Under the pieces are notes generated by a model that did no database searches, was not told the origin of the DNA, and was given only the letters and a program-made list of their open reading frames with translations. A program made the position numbers and the translations under genes. Below are positions 47,301 to 54,590 of a stretch of DNA of 64,000 nt, piece by piece (position 1 is the first letter of the stretch; every line of letters starts with the position of its first letter). The DNA is from Roseiarcus sp963794155 (GTDB taxonomy: Bacteria; Pseudomonadota; Alphaproteobacteria; Rhizobiales; Beijerinckiaceae), in NCBI GenBank assembly GCA_963794155.1, contig CAWCCX010000016.1, forward strand, positions 248,001-312,000. Reading direction: 5' to 3'.

Positions 47301-47562
47301 GCAATCCGGACACCGCCCGGATGGCCTTGACCCCGATGAGGTCCGCTGCGGTGAAAACGCGGTCGCGAACGGCTGCGGAAATATCGATGCCGCGAATGCG
47401 GGCGTGGGCGAGCGGGCTGCGGACAAAGGCTACATCCTGCATGCCCGGCAGGCGGATGTCGCCGACATATTGCCCCAGGCCCCGCATCAGCCGTTCGTCC
47501 TCCTTTCGCGGCAGCCGGACGCCGACGCCTTGGGGGGTTTCGGAGCCGTCGGCGTCCGTCAA
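44320..47562 (-). CDS. Fusion of molybdenum hydroxylase large subunit (CoxL) and FAD subunit (CoxM)
   Basis: This 1,080-residue protein is normally two subunits. Residues 1 to about 785 are the molybdopterin-binding subunit: RQCMAPIEGRG, DVGGGFGYKG, the loop PYRGVARTGVCFALELMLD (form II CO dehydrogenases have AYRGAGR) and the catalytic glutamate in GSKGIGEGGAIA. From Met792 (MKSARFAMERP) the FAD subunit follows with AGGQSLGPMLNLRL and TIGGSLCHADPAADW. No stop separates them. The start is a TTG at 47562 overlapping the hydrolase stop. The family hydroxylates aromatic heterocycles, aldehydes or CO; the loop argues against true CO dehydrogenase. The substrate is unknown. Confidence 0.88.
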   Translation of the reverse strand: MTDADGSETPQGVGVRLPRKEDERLMRGLGQYVGDIRLPGMQDVAFVRSPLAHARIRGIDISAAVRDRVFTAADLIGVKAIRAVSGLPGFKVSEQPPLATGKVRHVGELVAMCVAPTRAEAEDVAASVALNLDELPAVCDMRAALEPGSALVHEHWGDNVFLETAVDTGIAAAFDAPIKVARTISTGRQCMAPIEGRGCVAVIDHRADQLVLHTASQMPHVIRTGLAECLGLEEGRVRIISPDVGGGFGYKGILLAEEICLGWLALRRRHAVRWLEDRREHLTANANCREHHYEIAVYAERDGRLRGVDCEAIVDSGAYSAYPFSACLEAAQVASILPGPYDLPAYRCRTWSVATNKCPILPYRGVARTGVCFALELMLDAVAAAAGLEPETVRFRNLVRPEQMPFDNITNKHFDSGDYPQALARALRTIDADAIRARQKVGEADGRRLGLGLAIYCEQAAHGTSVYAGWGIPMVPGREQASARMTPDGGLELRVGLHSHGQGLETTLAQVAHDVLGVPMARIRVVLGDTAMTPYSTGTWGSRAMVMAGGAVADACRELATRATRIGAHLIQARPEDARFENGRVQGPSGEVSLATIARTWYRRPQDLPADVDAGGLEATSGYKPARDTGVFSYAAHAVAVAVDPDLGEVEILDYVVVEDGGVLVNPLIVDGQIFGGLAQGIGTALYEEMLFDAAGQPQASTFADYLLPGAPEAPAVRIVHMETASPYTQLGSKGIGEGGAIAPPAAIANAINDALRPLGVELRHTPITPRRIVEAVLGARLVAAERKAELMKSARFAMERPRDLDSVLATIAGADGGAKIMAGGQSLGPMLNLRLVEPECVIDISGVPELRRIEREDGALLIGACVTHADIEDGRVPDAANGMMARVASGIAYRAVRNRGTIGGSLCHADPAADWISALSALGAEVEIASRARKRRLIPLGEFVRGALEVALAAHELITAVRVPALPPSARWGYVKHCRKVGEFAEAIGAVVIDPETGGGRAVIGAVEAAPVVIEDARILFGGAIGPSFAACFDAPAADALLSAAGMSDPVDRHVHVAVLRRAIVQASAQGPAKVQDPA

Positions 47563-48422
47563 TGCGAGACGTCCTCGATCAGACGTTGCGCCGCGCGGAC
47601 AAGCTGGCCGTTAGGGCGGCGCAGCTCATCGAGAATGGTGAAATGATCCGCGCCAGGGATCGGCAGCAGCGGACCCGGCGCATGCGCCGCCGCACGCAGC
47701 GCATGGAGCTTGCGCGAGTCGTGAACAAGCGCCGGAAGCTCGCGCGTTCCGTATGCAATGGCGAGCGGCTTCGGCGTCGTCGGGACGGTCCGGACCGGCG
47801 ACAGGGTCGCGATCTCCTCGTCGGTGAGTCTCAGCGTCTCGTTGAGAGCGGTGTCGCGCAGGGGCTCGAGGTCATAGACGCCGGATATGGCGAGGCCGGC
47901 CGCAACCAGTCGATGCCCGAGATGCAGCGCCGCAAGCTGGGCGCCGGCCGACCAGCCAGACACCACCACCTGACCGGCGATCCCATGCTCAGGTCCGTGG
48001 TCCGCGAGCCAGTCAAGCGCGGCGCCGATTTCTTCCACGATGGCCTTGAGGGTCGCTTGCGGCGCAAGCGTATAGCTCGGCATCGCGACCGACCAGCCCT
48101 CCTGCGCCAGTCCCTCGGAATAGGCGGCAAAGAACTCGCGCGAATTGCGGAGCCAATAGCCGCCATGGATGAAAACGAGGCAAGGCGCGCGCAGGCCGGG
48201 CGCCGGGTAGAGATCGAAAGCCGTGCGGGCGGCCGGCGCGTAGGGGATGTCGAGGCCGCCCGGATGGGCTTGGCGGTACTTGGCCGAGGCGGCGTTGCGC
48301 GCCTCGATTAACGCCGCGCTGCCCACGACCGCCGCGTTGTTGTCATAGGCTGCGTTGCGCTCAGCCTGATTGAGCGACGCCCAGACCCGCTGCGGCGCGG
48401 GCGTCTCGGCGGCGAGGCTCAC
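47559..48422 (-). CDS. Alpha/beta hydrolase (kynurenine formamidase/BD-FAE-like)
   Basis: The 287-residue protein has the oxyanion motif FIHGGYWLRNSREFF (HGGYW, as in arylformamidases), the nucleophile Ser in VVSGWSAGAQLAAL (GWSAG) and a C-terminal His in IPGADHFTILDEL; Asp/Glu of the triad lies between. Such enzymes cleave formamide or ester bonds. The GTG start at 48420-48422 overlaps the amidohydrolase stop and its own stop overlaps the Mo hydroxylase start, so the three are translationally coupled and likely act in one pathway. Confidence 0.85.
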   Translation of the reverse strand: MSLAAETPAPQRVWASLNQAERNAAYDNNAAVVGSAALIEARNAASAKYRQAHPGGLDIPYAPAARTAFDLYPAPGLRAPCLVFIHGGYWLRNSREFFAAYSEGLAQEGWSVAMPSYTLAPQATLKAIVEEIGAALDWLADHGPEHGIAGQVVVSGWSAGAQLAALHLGHRLVAAGLAISGVYDLEPLRDTALNETLRLTDEEIATLSPVRTVPTTPKPLAIAYGTRELPALVHDSRKLHALRAAAHAPGPLLPIPGADHFTILDELRRPNGQLVRAAQRLIEDVSH

Positions 48423-49696
48423 GCCGCCACGGCCTGCGGCAGAATTGGCGAGTCGGCGTCGAAGCGCTTACCCAAGCGCAAGCAGAAGGCCGGACGCAGC
48501 AGGCGGTCGGCGACCACCTTCGTGTCTTCGTTATCGCGCAACAGGAACCGCCCGCGCTCGTCGCTGAGCACCGTGACGTCGGCCTCGAGCCCCGGAGTCA
48601 GCGCGCCGATGCGGCCGGCAAGGCCGAGCATCTCGGCGGGATTGCTGGTCACCATCGGCACGACCGTCTCGAGCGGCAGGCCGAGCGCCATCATCGAGCT
48701 CATGGCCTGGGTCAGACTGAAACGGGCCTGCCCCTTGAACGGGTGGTTTTCGTCGTCCGCGTGCTCGCGCGGCGTACCCGGCGGCGGGGGGACCTCCGTA
48801 TTGTAGCCGTGCATGTCGGCGCCGAGCGTATGCGGGACCACGCCGGCCTCAAGCGCCTTGCGGGCCAGGCGATAGGAGAAATGGCTGCCGTGGCCGACGT
48901 CCACCTTCAATCCCTTGTCGAGTGCGGCCCGGATGACTTTATGGACCTCGCCCTTCCGGTTGACGAAGCCGCCGGGGTGGCGGGTGAACGGATGCGCCAG
49001 GACGTCGCCGGGCTTGAGCAGTGGAATGACGCGTTCGAGAATCGTATCCGCGTCCTCGCCGTTCGCGCCGCTGTCGGGCAGGCTCCACAGCGTTCCGAAA
49101 TGGACATAGAGCGGGAGGTCGGTCCGGCGGCCGATTTCCGCCGCCATCTCCATCACCCGAATGCCCCAACGGGCGAAGCCGCCGATCTCGGCGTGGCCTT
49201 TGATGCCGCGGACGATGTCCTTATTGGCGTTCGCCGAGGCGACGGTCGCGTCGATATCGACGCCCGCCGGGCTATAAAGGTTGGGATAGAAATGGCCTTC
49301 GAGGCCGCCGACCAGATAGGCGGAGAGGAACGCATAGACCCGCGTCTCGGCCTTTTCGGCGACGAAATGCCGGAAGCCCGGCAACGTCATGCAGGATGGG
49401 CCGCCCTGGTCGACGACCGTGGTCACGCCCGAGCGCACGCCGACCATGTCGGCATTGAGACCGAACCGGCCGGTCACATATTGGTAGACATGGGCATGGG
49501 TGTCGATCAGTCCGGGAAGCACGAGCTTACCGGACACGTCGACCGTCTCCGCGGCGCTGCTCGGGAGGATCGAGGGCTCGACTGCGGCAATGCGGCAGTC
49601 GCGAATGGCGACGTCGAAGTTTCCGTCGAGCCCCGAAGCCGGGCAGATGACCCGTCCGCCGCGAAGCAACAGGTCGTAGCCGCTTCTCACCGACAT
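48419..49696 (-). CDS. Metal-dependent amidohydrolase (dihydroorotase-like superfamily)
   Basis: The 425-residue protein starts at the ATG after GGAGGCG. An N-terminal beta-sandwich precedes the barrel motif VLPGLIDTHAHVYQY (HxH metal ligands), later His residues in LPLYVHFGT and LAHPFTRHPGG, and the Asp in LGADMHGYN. The C-terminal strand returns to the sandwich with ALTPGLEADVTVL. It hydrolyses an amide or cyclic amide, as in hydantoin or pyrimidine breakdown, or deacetylates. It is the second gene of the operon, 127 bp after the FAD oxidase. Confidence 0.85.
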   Translation of the reverse strand: MSVRSGYDLLLRGGRVICPASGLDGNFDVAIRDCRIAAVEPSILPSSAAETVDVSGKLVLPGLIDTHAHVYQYVTGRFGLNADMVGVRSGVTTVVDQGGPSCMTLPGFRHFVAEKAETRVYAFLSAYLVGGLEGHFYPNLYSPAGVDIDATVASANANKDIVRGIKGHAEIGGFARWGIRVMEMAAEIGRRTDLPLYVHFGTLWSLPDSGANGEDADTILERVIPLLKPGDVLAHPFTRHPGGFVNRKGEVHKVIRAALDKGLKVDVGHGSHFSYRLARKALEAGVVPHTLGADMHGYNTEVPPPPGTPREHADDENHPFKGQARFSLTQAMSSMMALGLPLETVVPMVTSNPAEMLGLAGRIGALTPGLEADVTVLSDERGRFLLRDNEDTKVVADRLLRPAFCLRLGKRFDADSPILPQAVAA

Positions 49697-49823
49697 GATC
49701 CGCGCCTCCTTTGGTGTTGTGGCGGGAAGGGTAGCGCGTTTTCGCGCACCCGGTAAGATGGCCGATGACGGCGATCTTTTTCGCCCACGGCGCCGGCTCA
49801 TCTCAGCTCTTCGACGGTCCAGT

Positions 49824-50939
49824 TCATGTCGCGCGCGGCTTTTGAATGATCCCGGCGACCCAATCGGCAATCGCAAGGCTCGACGTGAGCCCGGGAGATT
49901 CAATTCCGAACAGATTGATCAATCCGGCCACCCCGTGGCTCCTTTGGTCCTGAATGAGAAAATCCGTATTCGACCCGCCCGGCCGCTCGATCTTCGGCCT
50001 TACCCCTGAATAGTCCGGCTGCAGAGCGCCATCGGGCAAGTCCGGCCAGTAGGAGCGAACCGCGGCATAGAAGGCATCCCCGCGTCTGGGATCGACGGCG
50101 TAATCGACCGAATCGATCCATTCGACATCCGGACCGAATCGAGCCCGCCCGTTCATATCCAACGTCAGATGGACGCCAAGTCCGCCGGGCGTCGGGATCG
50201 GATAGATCAAATGCGAAAAGGGCGAGGGCGGCGCGAGGGCGAAATAGTTGCCCTTCGCCAAATGCAGCGGCGGAATCTTGTCCCGCGGCATTCCGGCAAT
50301 GGAGCGAGCCAGCGCCTGCGCGCCAAGTCCCGCCGAATTGACCACAACATTCGCGGCAATTTGCGTCGGATTTGCGCCGCCCGTCTCCATGATCAGTCCC
50401 CGCGCAGCGGCTCGGCCGGAGACGACCGGGGTCTCGAGAGCCAGCATCGCGCCATGCCGCTCAGCGTCGCCCTCGAGGGCCAACATGAAGGCGTGAGAAT
50501 CGATGATGCCGGTCGAGGGCGAAAGGAGCGCCCTTCGCGCCGCGAGCGCCGGCTCGAGCGCGCGCGCCTCGTCGACGTCGAGCCAGGTCAGATCCGCAAC
50601 GCCGTTGGCTTCGGCCCGCGCTTTGATGGCCGCAAGCTGTCCGACTTCGTTTTCAGTCGTCGCCACCAATATTTTGCCGCAGCGCCGGTGCGGGACGCCA
50701 AAGTCCTGGCAGAAGGCGTAAAGCTTCGTCTTTCCCTCGACGCAAAGGCGCGTCTTGTCGAGATCCGACGGGTAGTAGATGCCGGCATGAATGACTTCGC
50801 TGTTGCGAGAACTTACGCCTGAGCCGATTACCGGTTCGCTTTCGAGCACAATCACTTCCCGGCCCGAGCGCGCGAGGGCGCGTGCAATCGCCAGACCAAC
50901 GACGCCCGCGCCGATCACCAGGCATTCTACTGAGTCCAT
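49824..50939 (-). CDS. FAD-dependent oxidoreductase, L-2-hydroxyglutarate oxidase-like
   Basis: The 371-residue protein has the dinucleotide fold CLVIGAGVVGLAIARALA at the N-terminus, then SGVSSRNSEVIHAGIYY, typical of the DAO/L2HGDH group, and near the end LFGIESPGLTSSLAIADWV. L-2-hydroxyglutarate oxidase/dehydrogenases use membrane quinones or oxygen. I chose the ATG at 50937-50939 with GGAGGG upstream over a TTG start at 50978. It is the first gene of the catabolic operon. The substrate may be any 2-hydroxy acid or amine product of that pathway. Confidence 0.82.
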   Translation of the reverse strand: MDSVECLVIGAGVVGLAIARALARSGREVIVLESEPVIGSGVSSRNSEVIHAGIYYPSDLDKTRLCVEGKTKLYAFCQDFGVPHRRCGKILVATTENEVGQLAAIKARAEANGVADLTWLDVDEARALEPALAARRALLSPSTGIIDSHAFMLALEGDAERHGAMLALETPVVSGRAAARGLIMETGGANPTQIAANVVVNSAGLGAQALARSIAGMPRDKIPPLHLAKGNYFALAPPSPFSHLIYPIPTPGGLGVHLTLDMNGRARFGPDVEWIDSVDYAVDPRRGDAFYAAVRSYWPDLPDGALQPDYSGVRPKIERPGGSNTDFLIQDQRSHGVAGLINLFGIESPGLTSSLAIADWVAGIIQKPRAT

Positions 50940-50974
50940 CGAACGGGCGCCCTCCACTATCGACGCCTCGGGGT

Positions 50975-51095
50975 TCAATAGCTCAAGGCGAGGGGTTAGG
51001 CATAGGAACGCAGCCAGGCGCGGGGCGCCGTCGGAGCTGCGCCGAATCCGCCCCCTCGGCGCGTGGATGAACTGCAGCCGAAATTAAGCTATTGA
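50975..51095. promoter_or_regulatory. Distant inverted repeat TCAATAGCT / AGCTATTGA in divergent promoter region
   Basis: TCAATAGCT (50975-50983) is the exact inverted partner of AGCTATTGA (51087-51095). They flank the space between the FAD oxidase start and the hsp20 start. A looping repressor could use them, but the match is short and could be chance. Confidence 0.25.
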
Positions 51096-51142
51096 GTGTC
51101 GACGCAATAAATCTTGAATTGCGCGGCCGAGCGAGTGAGGCG

Positions 51143-51559
51143 ATGGAGACAAAGTTTCCAAGTAACTGGATGTGGTCGGAAGCGTTCGAAATGCTGGCGC
51201 GCGCGGAACGCATGCACCGACAATTTTTCCAGCCGTCCGGGTCCCCTTCGTCGGTCGCCTGGGAGCCGCCGGTCGACGTCCTCGAGACGGAGCACACAGT
51301 GCTGGTTCTCGTCGCGCTGCCCGGAGTGGATTTCGGCGAAGTCAAGGCGGCCATCAATCAGGGCGAACTGCTGATCTCGGGATCTCGGACCTATCCCGCG
51401 GAGATGCGGACCGCGACCATCCATCGTCTCGAGCTGCCGCAAGGACGGTTCGAACGCCGCATTCGCCTGCCCGCGGGGCGCTATAGCTCAGTTCATCGGT
51501 CGGCGTCTAACGGTTGCCTGCTCATTACCCTGCAAAAGTCGGAGGCCCTGAATGGCTGA
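51143..51559 (+). CDS. Hsp20/alpha-crystallin family small heat-shock protein
   Basis: The 138-residue protein starts at the ATG (51143) with GTGAGG nearby. The alpha-crystallin domain spans about residues 40-138: WEPPVDVLETEHTVLVLVALPGV, LLISGSR and HRLELPQGRFERRIRLPAG. It binds unfolding proteins without ATP. Its last 8 bp overlap the lon gene, so production of the two is coupled. The C-terminal IxI tail is not evident. Confidence 0.9.
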   Translation: METKFPSNWMWSEAFEMLARAERMHRQFFQPSGSPSSVAWEPPVDVLETEHTVLVLVALPGVDFGEVKAAINQGELLISGSRTYPAEMRTATIHRLELPQGRFERRIRLPAGRYSSVHRSASNGCLLITLQKSEALNG

Positions 51560-53954
51560 GACAGCGGCCACGGCCGCCGCGGGAGAGAACGCCGGCGGGG
51601 CGCCTTTGCCGCCATTGCCGGCGGACGCCCTGATCGTTGTCCCGGTGCGGGGCATGGTTCTGTTTCCCGGCGTGGTGCTGCCGGTCACGCTGAGCCGTCC
51701 CCGCTCGGTTTTGGCGGCGCAGCGGTCGGTCAAGGAGCAACGGCCGATCGGCATAGTGATGCAGCGCGACCCCGCGGTCGAGGATCCGCTTCCGATCGAC
51801 CTGCATCGGATGGGGACGGTCGCCAATATCGTTCGCTACATCACCGCGCCGGACGGGACCAATCACCTTATCTGCCAGGGCGAGCAGCGGTTCCGGGTCC
51901 TCGACTATCTGACCGGCTGGCCGTTCTTCGTCGCCAGGGCGGAGAGGATTCCCGAGCCCACTCCGTCGTCGGACGAGATCGAGGCCCGTTTCGTTCACCT
52001 CAAGGGTCAGGCGATTGAGGCGATTCAGCTCCTGCCCCAGGCGCCCGCCGAGCTGCTCGCTACCATCCAGGGCGTCGATTCGCCCGGCGCGCTCGCCGAT
52101 CTGGTGGCCACCTTCATGGACGCCACGCCGGACGAGAAGCAGGAAATCCTAGAGACGATCGACGTTAGCGCGCGGATGACGCGGGTCTCGCGCCTGCTTG
52201 CCCATCGGATCGAGGTGCTTCAACTGTCGCAGGAGATCGGCCGGGAGACCAAGGCCTCGCTGGACTCCCGCAACCGCGAGGTCCTGCTGCGCGAGCAGAT
52301 GGCGGCCATTCAGCGCCAGCTTGGCGAGGCCGACGAGGGAAAGACGGCCGAAATCGCCGAGCTCGAAAAGGCGATCGCCAACGCGCATATGCCGAAGGAG
52401 GTCGAGGACCAGGCGCGCAAGGAGCTGAGGCGCCTGCAGCGCATGCCCGAAGCCGCCGGCGAATACGGGATGGTGCGGACCTATCTCGATTGGCTGGTCG
52501 AATTGCCATGGGCGCTCCCCGAAGAGGCGCCGATCGACATCGCCGCGGCGCGCCGCATCCTCGACGAAGATCACTTCGGCCTCGAGAAGATCAAGCGCCG
52601 GATCATCGAATATCTGGCGGTGCGCAAGCTCGCGCCGGACAGCAAGGCGCCGATCCTCTGCTTCGCCGGGCCGCCCGGCGTCGGCAAGACGTCGCTCGGC
52701 CAGTCGATCGCGCGCGCCATGAACCGCAAGTTCGTCCGGGTCAGCCTCGGCGGCGTCCACGACGAAGCCGAAATTCGTGGCCATCGGCGAACCTATATCG
52801 GCGCTCTGCCCGGCAACATCATTCAGGCGATCCGCAAGGCCGGCGCTCGCGACTGCGTCATGATGCTTGACGAAATCGACAAGCTTGGCTCCGGCATCCA
52901 GGGCGACCCGGCCTCGGCGATGCTGGAGGTGTTGGATCCCGAGCAGAACAACAGCTTCCGCGATAATTACCTCGCCGTGCCGTTCGACTTGAGCCGCGTC
53001 GTGTTCATCGCCACGGCCAATATGCTCGATACGGTCCCCAGTCCGCTTCGCGACCGCATGGAGATCATCAGTCTCGCCGGCTACACGGCGAGCGAAAAAC
53101 TGCAGATCGCGCGGCGCTATCTTGTCCGGCGCCAGTTGGAGGCCAATGGCCTCAAACCCGACCAGGTCGAAATCCCTGACGCCGCGCTCCGGGACCTCAT
53201 CCAGAATTATACCCGCGAGGCGGGGGTGCGAAGCCTCGAACGCGCGATCGGCAGGCTCTTGCGCCAGGCCGCCATGCGGGTCGCGGAGGGCGAGAGCGGG
53301 CGGATCGTCATATCGGCCGGTGATCTCCTGGGGATTCTCGGCCCGCCGCCGTTCGAGGACGAGGTGGCGATGCGAACCAGCATTCCGGGGGTGGCGACGG
53401 GCCTCGCTTGGACGCCGGTCGGCGGCGACATCCTGTTCATCGAGGCGACCGCGACTCCGGGAAACGGACGACTGATTCTCACCGGCCAGCTCGGCGAGGT
53501 GATGAAGGAAAGCGCGCAAGCCGCGCTCAGCATCGTCAAGAATCGCGCCGCCTCGTTCGGGATACAGCCTTCTCGATTCGAGAAGACCGACATCCATATC
53601 CACGTGCCGGCGGGCGCGACGCCGAAGGATGGCCCCAGCGCTGGGGTGGCGATGTTCATGGCGCTGGTTTCGCTCATGACCGACCGCACAGTGAGCAGCG
53701 ACACCGCGATGACCGGGGAGATCAGCCTAAGGGGATTGGTGCTGCCGGTTGGCGGCATCAAGGAGAAGGTCGTCGCCGCGCATCGGGCCGGGATCACGCG
53801 CGTGATGCTGCCGGCGCGCAACAGACGCGACTTCGAAGACATCCCCGAGGAGGTGCGTCAGCAATTGGCGTTCATCTGGCTCGAACGGGTGGACGACGCG
53901 GTGTCGTCAGCGCTCGAACCGGCCAAGCCGCCGCAAGACCTGGTCGCCGAATAG
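51552..53954 (+). CDS. lon: ATP-dependent Lon protease
   Basis: The 800-residue protein has the N-terminal substrate domain (VVPVRGMVLFPGVVLPV), a coiled middle, the AAA+ part with Walker A FAGPPGVGKTSLG and Walker B MMLDEIDKLGSG, and the proteolytic domain with catalytic Ser in DGPSAGVAMF and Lys in GGIKEKVVAAHR. It degrades misfolded and some regulatory proteins in the cytosol. Its pairing with hsp20 differs from the housekeeping lon locus beside clpX, so it may be a second, stress-related copy. Confidence 0.95.
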   Translation: MAETAATAAAGENAGGAPLPPLPADALIVVPVRGMVLFPGVVLPVTLSRPRSVLAAQRSVKEQRPIGIVMQRDPAVEDPLPIDLHRMGTVANIVRYITAPDGTNHLICQGEQRFRVLDYLTGWPFFVARAERIPEPTPSSDEIEARFVHLKGQAIEAIQLLPQAPAELLATIQGVDSPGALADLVATFMDATPDEKQEILETIDVSARMTRVSRLLAHRIEVLQLSQEIGRETKASLDSRNREVLLREQMAAIQRQLGEADEGKTAEIAELEKAIANAHMPKEVEDQARKELRRLQRMPEAAGEYGMVRTYLDWLVELPWALPEEAPIDIAAARRILDEDHFGLEKIKRRIIEYLAVRKLAPDSKAPILCFAGPPGVGKTSLGQSIARAMNRKFVRVSLGGVHDEAEIRGHRRTYIGALPGNIIQAIRKAGARDCVMMLDEIDKLGSGIQGDPASAMLEVLDPEQNNSFRDNYLAVPFDLSRVVFIATANMLDTVPSPLRDRMEIISLAGYTASEKLQIARRYLVRRQLEANGLKPDQVEIPDAALRDLIQNYTREAGVRSLERAIGRLLRQAAMRVAEGESGRIVISAGDLLGILGPPPFEDEVAMRTSIPGVATGLAWTPVGGDILFIEATATPGNGRLILTGQLGEVMKESAQAALSIVKNRAASFGIQPSRFEKTDIHIHVPAGATPKDGPSAGVAMFMALVSLMTDRTVSSDTAMTGEISLRGLVLPVGGIKEKVVAAHRAGITRVMLPARNRRDFEDIPEEVRQQLAFIWLERVDDAVSSALEPAKPPQDLVAE

Positions 53955-54170
53955 CTGTCCGGGCGGGAAGAGGGCGCGTGCGACGACGAGTTCGGCGTCG
54001 CGGACGGAACCAGGCGAAAGCACGTCGAAAGCAAATGAAAGCAAACCGAGCTCTTCCCGTTTTCCGCCGCCAGCCAGGCCGGCGCCCCGATTATGTAATT
54101 GTAAAATACTATAAAGCCCATTTCTGATTCTACCAAGACATTCCCGACAGACCGCGACTGGCAATCGACC
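53955..54170. other. Convergent intergenic region, no gene
   Basis: 216 bp separate the ends of lon and the cytochrome c gene. An AT-rich segment around 54088-54130 is present; no clear hairpin terminator was recognised. Confidence 0.5.
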
Positions 54171-54590
54171 TCAAGGCGCCGGCGTGCGCCGGGCCGCTGC
54201 CGCCTGCGAGGGCGAAACGGCGTCCGTGTAGCTGTTGCCAAAATGGGTGCGGACGTAGTTGACGACGTCGGCGACCTGCTCGTCGCTCATCATCCGTCCA
54301 AGCGGCGGCATCCCTCTCAGCCCCTTAAACAGTACGGTCAAAGCGAAATCCGCTGAAGCGAGCTTCTTGTCGCCGGCAAGCGGCGGATACGCCGCAGCGC
54401 CGACGGCGCCCTTGGCGTCCGGCTGATGGCAGGCGGCGCAGACATTGGCGAACAGGTCCGCCCCGCCCTGCTCGTCGAATTGCCCCCCGCAACTCATCGG
54501 CGCGCTCTTCACGGGCGCGTCGTCGGCCAGCACAGGCCGGCCGACGGCCGCCGCAGCGACCAACGCAACGAGCTGGCCGATGCGTCTCAT
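54171..54590 (-). CDS. Periplasmic c-type cytochrome
   Basis: The 139-residue protein has a signal peptide (MRRIGQLVALVAAAAVG, cut near VLADD), one haem-binding CAACH in ANVCAACHQPDAKG and a distal methionine in MPPLGRMMSDEQVADVVNYV. It is a class I cytochrome c. It overlaps the amine oxidase gene upstream by 4 bp and probably accepts electrons from that enzyme. Confidence 0.93.
   Translation of the reverse strand: MRRIGQLVALVAAAAVGRPVLADDAPVKSAPMSCGGQFDEQGGADLFANVCAACHQPDAKGAVGAAAYPPLAGDKKLASADFALTVLFKGLRGMPPLGRMMSDEQVADVVNYVRTHFGNSYTDAVSPSQAAAARRTPAP

Noticed and set aside
44320..47562. CO dehydrogenase (form I or II) call for the CoxL-type protein
   Set aside because: The active-site loop is PYRGVAR, not the Cys-containing form I loop, and the operon content points to organic substrates.
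46324..47646. 440-residue plus-strand frame opposite CoxL
   Set aside because: Antisense shadow of a well-defined molybdenum hydroxylase gene.
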